The notes beneath the pieces were generated by a model. The model had not been told where the DNA came from. It saw only the letters and a list, made by a program, of their open reading frames with translations, and did no database searches. This document shows, one piece after another, positions 1 to 5,760 of a stretch of 5,760 nt of DNA. This DNA comes from Clostridiales bacterium (GTDB lineage: Bacteria; Bacillota; Clostridia; Saccharofermentanales; Saccharofermentanaceae), in assembly GCA_003543635.1 (NCBI GenBank), contig DNAE01000091.1, forward strand, positions 1 to 5,760. Reading direction: 5' to 3'. A program made the position numbers and the translations under genes. Numbering within the stretch: position 1 is the first letter of the stretch; each line of letters opens with the position of its first letter.

Positions 1-44
1 CCGAAGACAACTCCTTTAATAGACCTGTTAAAGTACCTGCAAGA
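1..44 (-). other. region downstream of rpsI, possible Shine-Dalgarno of an off-window gene
   Basis: Read on the minus strand, this tail after the rpsI stop contains AAAGGAG (11-17), followed by 10 nt to the window edge without an ATG or GTG at proper spacing. It could be the ribosome binding site of a gene that starts just outside the window. I see no convincing hairpin plus T run here, so no terminator for rplM-rpsI is called. Confidence 0.3.
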
Positions 45-455
45 TCATCTCTTACTGAACTGGGAAGCCTTACGAGCCTTCTTCAATCCGTACTTCTTAC
101 GCTCCTTCATACGAGCATCTCTCGTAAGGAAGCCTGCGCTCTTAAGTGTGGACTTGTAAGCATCTGCATCAGCCTCAACAAGAGCTCTGGAGATACCGTG
201 ACGGATAGCACCGGCCTGACCGGAGATTCCGCCGCCGACAGCCTTTGCGATAACGTCGAACTTGCCGTCTGTCTCTGTAGCAGCGAGGGGCTGACGAACG
301 ATGAGCTTCAGTGTATCGAGACCGAAGTAATCGTCGATGTCCTTACCGTTGATCGTGATCTTTCCCGAACCGGGTACAAGGCGGACGCAGGCAACGGCAT
401 TCTTACGACGGCCTGTACCGTAGAAATAAACTTTGTTAGCTTTCTTTGTAGCCAT
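45..455 (-). CDS. rpsI: 30S ribosomal protein S9
   Basis: Component of the small ribosomal subunit whose C-terminal tail reaches the P-site tRNA. The 136-residue product has the expected parts: [11 protein letters not shown] near the N-terminus (residues 12-22), the family signature [19 protein letters not shown] (74-92), a basic tail, and the universal C-terminal SKR (134-136). Length is close to the usual 130 residues. The ATG at 455 is preceded by GGGAGGAG (464-471), with GGAGG 10 nt from the start. It lies 18 nt after rplM, the standard L13-S9 operon order, and is probably co-transcribed from the promoter upstream of rplM. Nothing is truncated. The identification is secure. Confidence 0.98.
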   Translation of the reverse strand: MATKKANKVYFYGTGRRKNAVACVRLVPGSGKITINGKDIDDYFGLDTLKLIVRQPLAATETDGKFDVIAKAVGGGISGQAGAIRHGISRALVEADADAYKSTLKSAGFLTRDARMKERKKYGLKKARKASQFSKR

Positions 456-473
456 ATTGCATTCTCCTCCCGA

Positions 474-908
474 TTACTGCTCGAATGTATATACTTCGGG
501 CTTCTGAGCCTGCTGATTGTGCTCAGCTCCTGCATATACATGAAGTTTCTTAAACATCTGACGGCCGAGGGAGTTCTTGGGAAGCATGCCCTTAACGGCA
601 AGCTCGAGAGCCTTCTCGGGGTTCTTGTTCATGAGAGTCCTGTAATCGGTCTCCTTAAGTCCGCCGGCATAACCCGTGTGATAACGGTACATCTTCTGAT
701 CAAGCTTCTTACCTGTAAGGACCATCTCGGAAGCGTTGATAACGATAACATAATCACCTGTATCTGCGAAAGGTGTATATGTGGGCTTGTGCTTTCCCCT
801 AAGAAGTCTTGCGACCTCTGTAGCCAGACGGCCGAGCGTCTTTCCGGAAGCGTCGATCACGAGCCATTTTCTTTCAATGTTTGCAGGTGTTGCAACAAAT
901 GTCTTCAT
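474..908 (-). CDS. rplM: 50S ribosomal protein L13
   Basis: Early-assembly protein of the large ribosomal subunit. The 144-residue product begins [15 protein letters not shown] and carries [15 protein letters not shown] (residues 15-29), LRGKHKP (36-42), the DYVIVINA segment (52-59) and the L13 signature region [19 protein letters not shown] (107-125). Length is typical for the family (about 142-147). A longer reading from a GTG at 917 would add three residues, but that GTG overlaps the Shine-Dalgarno AAGGAG (917-922). The ATG at 908 sits 8 nt after it, so I chose 908. It is the first gene of the L13-S9 pair. A promoter at 955-986 gives a predicted leader of about 40 nt. Confidence 0.98.
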   Translation of the reverse strand: MKTFVATPANIERKWLVIDASGKTLGRLATEVARLLRGKHKPTYTPFADTGDYVIVINASEMVLTGKKLDQKMYRYHTGYAGGLKETDYRTLMNKNPEKALELAVKGMLPKNSLGRQMFKKLHVYAGAEHNQQAQKPEVYTFEQ

Positions 909-916
909 AGACTTCA

Positions 917-922
917 CTCCTT
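917..922 (-). promoter_or_regulatory. ribosome binding site of rplM
   Basis: AAGGAG on the minus strand, 8 nt before the ATG at 908. It decides the start, because the alternative in-frame GTG at 917 lies within this site. Confidence 0.85.
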
Positions 923-941
923 AATCTCTTTTTCTTGGCAT
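921..941 (-). CDS. possible 6-residue leader mini-ORF upstream of rplM
   Basis: An ATG at 941 opens a 7-codon frame ending in TAA at 921-923, encoding MPRKRD. It lies entirely inside the predicted rplM leader, and its stop overlaps the rplM Shine-Dalgarno. No good ribosome binding site precedes it, only an unremarkable GGGCG. A frame this short can occur by chance. The basic composition (Arg, Lys, Arg) and the position are the only reasons to record it. Confidence 0.15.
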   Translation of the reverse strand: MPRKRD

Positions 942-954
942 ATCTAAACGCCCG

Positions 955-986
955 ATTATAATACTTGCCCTGTATTGATAAGTCAA
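955..986 (-). promoter_or_regulatory. predicted vegetative promoter of rplM-rpsI
   Basis: On the minus strand the -35 box TTGACT (981-986) is separated by 17 nt from TATTAT (958-963). An overlapping perfect TATAAT lies at 955-960, 20 nt from the -35. The 17-nt pairing fits a sigma-A promoter. Transcription would start near 950, giving a leader of about 40 nt before the rplM ATG. This makes the ribosomal genes independent of the acylation operon upstream. Confidence 0.7.
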
Positions 987-997
987 GCATTTTATCG

Positions 998-1015
998 AAA
1001 AAACTTTGAAGTTTT
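998..1015 (-). terminator. weak candidate terminator of the acylation operon
   Basis: A perfect inverted repeat, AAAACTT and AAGTTTT, occupies 1000-1006 and 1009-1015 with two bases between. In practice this gives a 6-bp stem with a 4-nt loop. On the minus strand it runs into six T residues (1003-998). It lies about 33 nt after the lipoprotein stop and before the rplM promoter, where a terminator is expected. The stem is almost all A/T, so efficiency is doubtful. Confidence 0.35.
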
Positions 1016-1048
1016 ACGAAATGCTCCGTTATTCGACCGAAATCGGCG

Positions 1049-1597
1049 TTATTCAGAAACGAGGTCGTAACTTATGCCCGTAACGGTATCGTCAGATCCC
1101 ATTATAAAGGCGACTGAAACGGTCCCGTCCTCATATATGAGGGTGTCACCCTCAGCTTCTCCGTAGGCCTTTGTCACCTGATCCCTTGTGCACCCGATAT
1201 AGATGCCCTCCGGAGTCTCCACGGTGTCGTCCTTGATCTCGATCGAGGTAATGAACTCCTCATCGTCCTGCGCGACCGTTCTTATTATTACGGAATCAAA
1301 TGTATAGACCTTATCGATTCCCTGGTATGCGCAGGAGGGGGATTCAAAGTAGGAATAATCGTCTCCCAGGGCGGAGATGGCGGGATCTGAGGGATCGCCG
1401 GGGGCAAGGTTCACGTCCCTGTAGACAAGATGATAGGTGTCTTCTGATGTATCTTCTTCCCCGGCCCCGTTCTCCGACACCTGCGTCCCACCCCCGGAAA
1501 GTACCTCCGGAGCCGTGTCGGTATCCCCCGATGCGCAGGATGCCATAAGAGTCGTGGCCAAAACCGTTGCCAATACAAGTGATGTTATCTTCTTCAT
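1049..1597 (-). CDS. uncharacterised lipoprotein, last gene of the acylation operon
   Basis: Predicted 182-residue surface lipoprotein of unknown function. It has a signal peptide starting MKKITSLVLATVLA and a lipobox LMASC with lipidated Cys21. A low-complexity linker rich in D, E, G, S and T (about 22-56) follows, then a folded domain. The domain contains YFESPSCAYQGIDKVYTF (83-100) and a C-terminal unit PEGIYIGCTRDQVTKAYGE (129-147) ending in TVTGISY (171-177). The pattern EGI-x-IG followed by V...YG and ending on a strand resembles BamE/BLIP-like small lipoprotein folds, which is a weak inference. Two non-lipobox cysteines, C89 and C136, could pair. The ATG at 1597 is chosen over the one at 1615 because GGAGGAA (1602-1608) precedes it correctly and the signal peptide then starts MKK. 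Only 1 nt separates it from the SGNH gene stop, so it is translationally coupled and likely works with that system. Confidence 0.85.
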   Translation of the reverse strand: MKKITSLVLATVLATTLMASCASGDTDTAPEVLSGGGTQVSENGAGEEDTSEDTYHLVYRDVNLAPGDPSDPAISALGDDYSYFESPSCAYQGIDKVYTFDSVIIRTVAQDDEEFITSIEIKDDTVETPEGIYIGCTRDQVTKAYGEAEGDTLIYEDGTVSVAFIMGSDDTVTGISYDLVSE

Positions 1598-1598
1598 G

Positions 1599-2681
1599 TT
1601 ATTCCTCCACTGCATTCATTCCCCAGCTGATAAGCCGGCCGTATTCCTGAAGCTCCGCCATCTGGGCGTTATATAACTCATCGTAAAATGCCGCCTTATT
1701 ATCCCACAAAGAAGCGACTTCGGGAACATTCCTGTAGTCGGTGAGCTCCACGTTCTCCAGAAGGAGGGCGCCTATGGCATCCGCATACTTCTCGGCGCCG
1801 TAGATATTGAGATGAAGTCCGCCGTCGTAGGTGTCCGTACTCATGTCGAGACCGATCTGATCCTTCAGGCCGATGTAGTTCACATAGGTGAGATCGTTCT
1901 TCTGCGCAAATGCCGTGATCTGTTCGTCCCAGCTGTCGTACCAGAAGGGGTATTCCGTGGGGGATTTGACCAGGATCAGCTCGATCCCGTTCCTTCTGCA
2001 AAGCTCCGTTATACGGTTGAGCCAGTACATGGCGTTATTCCCCAGGTTCGGATCCTTGAGCACGGGGGGATCCGGAAACTGTTCCTGGGGAGATATATCC
2101 GCCCTCATGTAGTATCCGTTGACGCTGATAAGATCCCTGTCGAAGATGCACTCAAAGTCCTCGCTCTTAAGGCTCGACCATCTGTCGTGATAGTAGAGGA
2201 TCGGGAATAAATAGTCGAGCATATTCTCTTCCTCCGTCATGGACTCGTTTATGGCATCCCACTTCGTGCGGGACCACCTCAGGCCCTCCAGGGTCATCCT
2301 GTTATAGGACTCGCTCTGGGGAGCATCGTACTTCAAGGCCTGGACGTTATACACCACCGCCCTGGGAGTCTCGTATCTCAAGGTATCCTCCAGGATATAG
2401 TAGGACTGCCAGACGAGCTGCTGGGCGCTTCCCCTTATGTAGCTCGAGATACCGTACTCCCGGTAGAGTTCCACCGTGGAGATATTCTCATACACCTCGC
2501 AGTCGCCGATAAAGATGACCTCGTGGGGCACCTCCGTATCCCTGTAGTACTCGGCCATCATGCCTCCCTCGACTATGCCCTTCTGATACTTGGGCATCAG
2601 GAGAGCCTGAAAGAACCACAACACGAGGAGTGTCAGGAGGAAGGTAATTATGATACAGATGACTTTTCGCGAGCGTTTCAT
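1599..2681 (-). CDS. membrane-anchored SGNH-like acyltransferase partner (DltD/AlgX-type role), with Cys at the nucleophile position
   Basis: Likely the extracytoplasmic transferase of the MBOAT system, moving the acyl group to an envelope polymer. The 360-residue protein has a basic start MKRSRK, one hydrophobic anchor (about 7-29) without a clear cleavage site, then an exported domain. The block-I motif of SGNH enzymes appears as VIFIGDCEVYENIS (55-68), so residue 61 is Cys (codon TGC), not the usual Ser. The block-V region is DGGLHLNIYGAEK (286-298), giving candidate catalytic Asp286 and His290. Conserved-looking segments YNRMTLEG (126-133) and RWSRTKWDAI (135-144) lie between. The start at 2681 follows AAGGAGGT (2686-2693), preferred over 2726, which would overlap the MBOAT gene. 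It sits 10 nt after the MBOAT gene and 1 nt before the lipoprotein. The family call is fairly sure; the acceptor is unknown. Confidence 0.8.
   Translation of the reverse strand: MKRSRKVICIIITFLLTLLVLWFFQALLMPKYQKGIVEGGMMAEYYRDTEVPHEVIFIGDCEVYENISTVELYREYGISSYIRGSAQQLVWQSYYILEDTLRYETPRAVVYNVQALKYDAPQSESYNRMTLEGLRWSRTKWDAINESMTEEENMLDYLFPILYYHDRWSSLKSEDFECIFDRDLISVNGYYMRADISPQEQFPDPPVLKDPNLGNNAMYWLNRITELCRRNGIELILVKSPTEYPFWYDSWDEQITAFAQKNDLTYVNYIGLKDQIGLDMSTDTYDGGLHLNIYGAEKYADAIGALLLENVELTDYRNVPEVASLWDNKAAFYDELYNAQMAELQEYGRLISWGMNAVEE
1602..1608 (-). promoter_or_regulatory. ribosome binding site of the lipoprotein gene, inside the SGNH gene
   Basis: GGAGGAA formed by the last sense codons (GAG GAA) of the SGNH gene, followed by its TAA, one base, then ATG at 1597. 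GGAGG is 6 nt from the start. The placement implies translational coupling and rules out the upstream ATG at 1615. Confidence 0.8.
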
Positions 2682-2685
2682 TATT

Positions 2686-2693
2686 ACCTCCTT
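2686..2693 (-). promoter_or_regulatory. ribosome binding site of the SGNH-like gene
   Basis: AAGGAGGT, a near-complete anti-16S match, 4 nt before the ATG at 2681. Its first two A bases are the last two bases of the MBOAT stop codon TAA. It fixes the start at 2681. Confidence 0.85.
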
Positions 2694-4275
2694 AGAATTG
2701 ATTGTATATGAACTGGGTGGCGTCATAGCCCTTGCCGTAACAACCCAGGATCACGATGGCAACGAAAAGAACGGCGCAGGAGGCGCAGTAAAGGGGGAAT
2801 CTCTCCCTTAAGATCTCCCTCATGTCCCTGCCGCTCCTCGCCTTGACGATACTTACGGCAAGGAGTATGCAGGTCGATACCCCGAGAACGATATAGTCCT
2901 TGTAGGACAGACCGAGGCCCAGGAGGGAACCGTCGGAGAACACCTTGAAGCTGAACTTCGTAAACATGGTGCCCAGGGCCTTGAAGGTCAGGGGAACGTT
3001 CCTGTAGCAGTCCAGCATCCTTATCATGCTCATGAGAAGTATGGTCCTCAGGATCTCGAAGATCTTATACCAGTTCTTCTCCTTGAATCCGAACCTTCCG
3101 TGGAACCGCGCATAGAGGGGCTCCAGTTCCTGGGAGATCATGATGACCGCGAAGTTCAGAAGACCCCAGACCACAAAGTTCCAGGCGGCGCCGTGCCAGA
3201 TGCCCGTTGCAAGCCACACCAGGAAACAGGAAAGGTAGACGGTGACGCGTTTTCCCACGGCATTTCCCAGATGCTGCCTCGACCACTTGGAGAGCTTAAG
3301 CATCCTCGGGGACACCGACAGGGGATAGAAAATATAATCGGTAAACCAGGAACCCATGGTGATATGCCAACGGTTCCAGTATTCCTTGATATTCTTCGAG
3401 AAATAAGGGAGATTGAAGTTCTCCTTGATATCGATGCCCAGGCACTTGGCGATGCCGATGGTGATATCCGTGCCCCCCGTGAAGTCGCAGTAGAGTTCCA
3501 GAGCGTAGAACATCATGGCGCAGAACACATAGGCACCATAGTATTTGTCAGGGTTTTTTATCAGGCAGTTGACCGCCACGATCATCCTGTCGGCGACGAT
3601 GAGTTTCTTGGCGTATCCCCAGAGGATCCTCATGAATCCGTCAAGAAAGCCTTCGTAACCCGCATTGTTTCCGGAGAACAGAGTCTTTGAAAGGTCGTTC
3701 CACCTGCTTATGGGTCCCTGTACCAGCTGGGGGAAGAAGGAGGTGAAGAGCATCACCTTAAAGGGATTCTTCTCCGGGACGGTCGTTCCCCTGGCGCAGT
3801 CGATAACGTAGCTCACGGTCCTGAAGGTGTAAAAGGAGATACCCATGGGGATCAGGATGTCCACCGCTTTGAGGGCCCCCGCCGCTCCCATCAGGTTATT
3901 GATGTTCTCGATCACGAAGTTGGTATATTTGGTGACGGCAAGTATTCCGAGGTTTAAGAGGACCGTGACCAGCATAAAGGCCCGGATCCTTCTCTTCCCC
4001 TTCTCCTTTACCGCCTTCTTTTCTTCCTTGGTAATGTCCCCTTTCCCCGCGATAAGAGCCTTCGTGCCCTCATTGGTCCCGGCGATGAAAAGGCCGCAGA
4101 GCCACGCCGAGAGGGAAGTCACCGAGATAAAGATAAGATATCTCTTATCCCAGGTGGCATAAAACAGATAGCTTGCCAAAAGCAGCAGGGGCCATCTGAA
4201 CTTACGGGGCAGGATATGGTACAGGACGATCAGAACGCCCGTAAATACGGCAAACCGGACGGAAGTAAAGAGCAT
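2692..4275 (-). CDS. MBOAT-family O-acyltransferase (DltB/AlgI-like) with fused C-terminal acyl-shuttle peptide
   Basis: Multi-pass membrane enzyme predicted to take an acyl group from the carrier protein inside and pass it across the membrane. The 527 residues include many hydrophobic spans (for example about 6-20, 30-52, 100-116, 246-264, 344-380, 460-478, 495-512) and a charged cytoplasmic loop (66-97). MBOAT landmarks are FFPQLVQGPISRW (180-192), the segment DFTGGTDITIGIAKCLGI (264-281), YWNRWHITMGSWF (299-311) and the catalytic-His motif GIWHGAAWNF (358-367, His361). The protein ends FIYNQF (522-527), like the C-terminal hexapeptide of AlgI-type proteins, with Tyr524 as candidate acyl acceptor. 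Length suits DltB/AlgI relatives. The ATG at 4275 shares one base with the carrier-protein TGA and has only a modest AGGAAG site, indicating coupling. It is followed by its predicted extracytoplasmic partner. Confidence 0.93.
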   Translation of the reverse strand: MLFTSVRFAVFTGVLIVLYHILPRKFRWPLLLLASYLFYATWDKRYLIFISVTSLSAWLCGLFIAGTNEGTKALIAGKGDITKEEKKAVKEKGKRRIRAFMLVTVLLNLGILAVTKYTNFVIENINNLMGAAGALKAVDILIPMGISFYTFRTVSYVIDCARGTTVPEKNPFKVMLFTSFFPQLVQGPISRWNDLSKTLFSGNNAGYEGFLDGFMRILWGYAKKLIVADRMIVAVNCLIKNPDKYYGAYVFCAMMFYALELYCDFTGGTDITIGIAKCLGIDIKENFNLPYFSKNIKEYWNRWHITMGSWFTDYIFYPLSVSPRMLKLSKWSRQHLGNAVGKRVTVYLSCFLVWLATGIWHGAAWNFVVWGLLNFAVIMISQELEPLYARFHGRFGFKEKNWYKIFEILRTILLMSMIRMLDCYRNVPLTFKALGTMFTKFSFKVFSDGSLLGLGLSYKDYIVLGVSTCILLAVSIVKARSGRDMREILRERFPLYCASCAVLFVAIVILGCYGKGYDATQFIYNQF

Positions 4276-4502
4276 CAGTCTTCCTGAAGCCTCTCGATAA
4301 GAGCAAAAAGGGATCTCGCGGAATTAAAGTTCTCCGGGATGATCTCCTGGGGCGGGATCAGGATGTCGAACCTGTCCCCCACCTCGGCAACTATCGTGAC
4401 GATGTCGAAGGAATCGAAGATCCCGTCGTCGATCAGCGTCTCGCAGCTGTCGTAATCAACATCGGAATGTATGTCTTTTAATATCTCCAGCAGTTCTTCC
4501 AT
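4275..4502 (-). CDS. acyl carrier protein (DltC-like)
   Basis: A 75-residue carrier whose serine would receive 4'-phosphopantetheine and hold the activated acyl group as a thioester. The attachment motif is DDGIFDSFDIVTIVAEV (25-41), with Ser31 in DSF where most carriers have DSL or DSM. Helix I (MEELLEILKDIHSDV) and the acidic helix II look normal, as does the length (usual 75-80). The ATG at 4502 follows AAGGAG (4509-4514) by 6 nt. The gene lies 14 nt after the adenylation enzyme and overlaps the MBOAT start by one base (TGATG). This supports a dedicated role with both rather than general fatty acid synthesis. A phosphopantetheinyl transferase is not in the window. Confidence 0.92.
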   Translation of the reverse strand: MEELLEILKDIHSDVDYDSCETLIDDGIFDSFDIVTIVAEVGDRFDILIPPQEIIPENFNSARSLFALIERLQED

Positions 4503-4516
4503 TTTGTTCTCCTTGT

Positions 4517-5760
4517 TTATCTTATTTCACCAAGTGTTTTTCTGTCGATCTTTCCGTTGGGGGTCATGGGCATTTCAGTAAGCTTTACGACCCTGTGGGG
4601 GAGCATGTATCTTGGCAGGGACGACTTTATCTCCTTTTCCGTCTCCCGCTCTTCCCTGTCACCGGTATAAAAGAGGGAGATCCGGTCCTTTTCCCTGTCG
4701 TAGGTGGCGCAGCAGAGCACTATGTTATCCAGGGATGATACAAAGGCCTCGATCTCTCCCAGTTCGATACGGTGTCCCATGTGCTTTATCTGATAGTCCT
4801 TCCTGGACATGAAGATAAGGTCTCCGTTATCATCCCTTCTTCCCATGTCCCCGGTCCTGTAGATAAGCTCCGGATACCTGTCGTTCAGGGGATTTTGGAC
4901 AAAGACCGCATTGGTCTTCTCCTCGTTCCTGTAGTAGCCCATGGTAAGACAGGTGCCCCTGATGCAGATCTCGCCCTCGTCCGCTTCCCTTCCGTCACCG
5001 TCTATCAGCATGACGCCGGTATTCCCGAAGGGCTTCCCGATGGGAATGGAATCCCCCTCCTCAAAATCCCTGTCGACCTCGTAGTAGCAGCTCATGCCTG
5101 TGGCCTCCGTGGGGCCGTAGAGGTTTGTGAAGGAGGCCTCCGGCAGGGCCTGACGCCAGCGCCGGAACTGCTTTAAGGGGAAGACCTCGCTGCCGAAGGC
5201 GACGGTGTGCAGATACTGCGGCACCACCTTGTCGAAGGTCCGGAAGGCGGAGATCATGGTGAGCGCTGACACCACCCAGCAGACGGTGTTGATCTTCTTC
5301 TCATTTAAGAATTCCACCAGTTTCACCGGGAACATAAACAGCTGCTTCGGCACCAGATAGGTGGTGGCGCCGAATTTCAGCGTGGGGTAGAGTTCCTTTA
5401 GGCAGGCGTCGAAATACAGGGGCGTCTGATTGCCGAACACGGTGTCCCGGTTGAACTTCAGCACCGAGGAAAGCTGCTCGATATAGTCGATCACCGAACG
5501 GTGGCAGGCGATGACGCCCTTGGGCACACCTGTGGATCCGGAAGTGAAGACGATGTAGATGGGATCGGTGTCGATCTGATGACGGCGCACAAGGGAGAGC
5601 CGCGCGGCGTCCTCCTCTTCTCTCACCAGGTCCTCGTAGAGCAGGACCTCTCCCGCGAAATCCATCTCCTTCAGAGTCTCCGCGTTGTCCGCGTCCGTGA
5701 TCACGACCCTGGGCTTAAGGCTCGCGAAGATCAGGTCCACGCGGAACCTGGGCATCTCCT
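4517..5760 (-). CDS. amino-acid adenylation enzyme (DltA / NRPS A-domain family), 5' end outside the window
   Basis: Predicted to activate an amino acid with ATP and load it on the downstream carrier protein. Residues are counted here from the Met codon at 5755. That Met is probably internal, because the sequence resembles the middle of an A-domain and the frame stays open to the edge, so roughly 90 residues are likely missing. Core motifs are A3 YIVFTSGSTGVPKG (67-80), A4 YFDACLKELYP (114-124) with amino-group-binding Asp116, A5 NLYGPTEAT (211-219), A6 GEICIRG (261-267), A7 YRTGD (299-303), A8 RKDYQIKHMGHRIELGEIE (318-336) and A10 PNGKIDR (399-405) with catalytic Lys402. No carrier or condensation domain is fused. 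The pocket differs from DltA: Lys120 at the position of GrsA W239, and Gly188 where DltA has its chirality-selecting Cys. Arg codon use changes within the gene. dltA-like is as far as the name can go. Confidence 0.92.
   Translation of the reverse strand, partial: EMPRFRVDLIFASLKPRVVITDADNAETLKEMDFAGEVLLYEDLVREEEDAARLSLVRRHQIDTDPIYIVFTSGSTGVPKGVIACHRSVIDYIEQLSSVLKFNRDTVFGNQTPLYFDACLKELYPTLKFGATTYLVPKQLFMFPVKLVEFLNEKKINTVCWVVSALTMISAFRTFDKVVPQYLHTVAFGSEVFPLKQFRRWRQALPEASFTNLYGPTEATGMSCYYEVDRDFEEGDSIPIGKPFGNTGVMLIDGDGREADEGEICIRGTCLTMGYYRNEEKTNAVFVQNPLNDRYPELIYRTGDMGRRDDNGDLIFMSRKDYQIKHMGHRIELGEIEAFVSSLDNIVLCCATYDREKDRISLFYTGDREERETEKEIKSSLPRYMLPHRVVKLTEMPMTPNGKIDRKTLGEIR

Noticed and set aside
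198..947. 249-codon plus-strand open frame opposite rpsI and rplM
   Set aside because: It lies antisense to two secure ribosomal protein genes. Its product is unlike any family I recognise, with many Cys and Leu residues expected from reverse reading. No supporting ribosome binding site or context was seen.
1030..1048. CCGATTTCGG inverted repeat just after the lipoprotein stop
   Set aside because: The 4-bp arms leave a 2-nt loop and no T run follows, so it does not support a terminator on its own.
3100..3690. 196-codon plus-strand open frame opposite the MBOAT gene
   Set aside because: Antisense shadow of a well-supported membrane protein; composition (His, Asp, Gly, Val rich, no domain) is typical of a reverse-frame artefact.
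4132..4149. Inverted repeat GATAAGA / TCTTATC with a 4-nt spacer
   Set aside because: It falls inside the MBOAT coding region over ordinary codons near residues 43-49, has no T run or nearby start, and short perfect repeats of this size are expected by chance.
2682..4516. Search for a separate DltX-like microprotein gene in the operon
   Set aside because: The gaps between the adenylation, carrier, MBOAT and SGNH genes are 14 nt, -1 nt and 10 nt, leaving no room. The shuttle motif is at the MBOAT C-terminus instead. One could still lie upstream of the window.
1..5760. Search for CRISPR arrays, tRNA/rRNA genes, insertion sequences, attachment sites
   Set aside because: No direct repeat series, no tRNA-like arms, no transposase or integrase motifs and no terminal inverted repeats were seen. 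The window is almost fully coding.

Overview
The window looks like a piece of a Gram-positive clostridial chromosome, most likely Lachnospiraceae-like. The evidence is the rplM-rpsI pair, strong AAGGAGG-type ribosome binding sites, an ACP/MBOAT/SGNH cassette of the type common in that group, and a short-signal lipoprotein. The taxon is inferred from gene style only. All seven genes lie on the minus strand, so the biological reading direction runs from 5760 down to 1.

Region A (5760 to 1049) is one tightly packed operon of five genes. They are an adenylation enzyme related to DltA and NRPS A-domains (its 5' end is outside the window), a 75-aa acyl carrier protein, a 527-aa MBOAT acyltransferase, a 360-aa membrane-anchored SGNH-like protein, and a 182-aa lipoprotein. 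Junctions are 14 nt, a 1-nt overlap, 10 nt and 1 nt. The order is A-C-B-D plus lipoprotein, not the canonical dltABCD. There is no DltX microprotein gene between them. Instead the MBOAT protein itself ends in FIYNQF, which matches the C-terminal acyl-shuttle hexapeptide known to be fused to some MBOAT proteins. The proposed flow is: substrate activated with ATP, loaded on Ser31 of the carrier, passed by the MBOAT (His361) to Tyr524 outside the membrane, then to the SGNH-like partner and on to an unknown envelope polymer. The partner carries Cys61 where the family normally has the nucleophilic Ser. The adenylation pocket also differs from DltA at two informative places, so the cargo is probably not D-alanine.

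Region B (1048 to 909) is a 140-nt gap. It contains a weak A/T-rich hairpin with a T run that may end the operon, a good promoter (TTGACT, 17 nt, TATTAT/TATAAT), and a 7-codon mini-ORF in the short leader.

Region C (908 to 45) holds rplM (L13) and rpsI (S9), the usual ribosomal pair, 18 nt apart. The last 44 nt hold only a possible Shine-Dalgarno for a gene outside the window.

The most interesting item is the acylation system: MBOAT-fused shuttle peptide, Cys in place of the transferase Ser, non-DltA specificity pocket and an added lipoprotein of unknown role.
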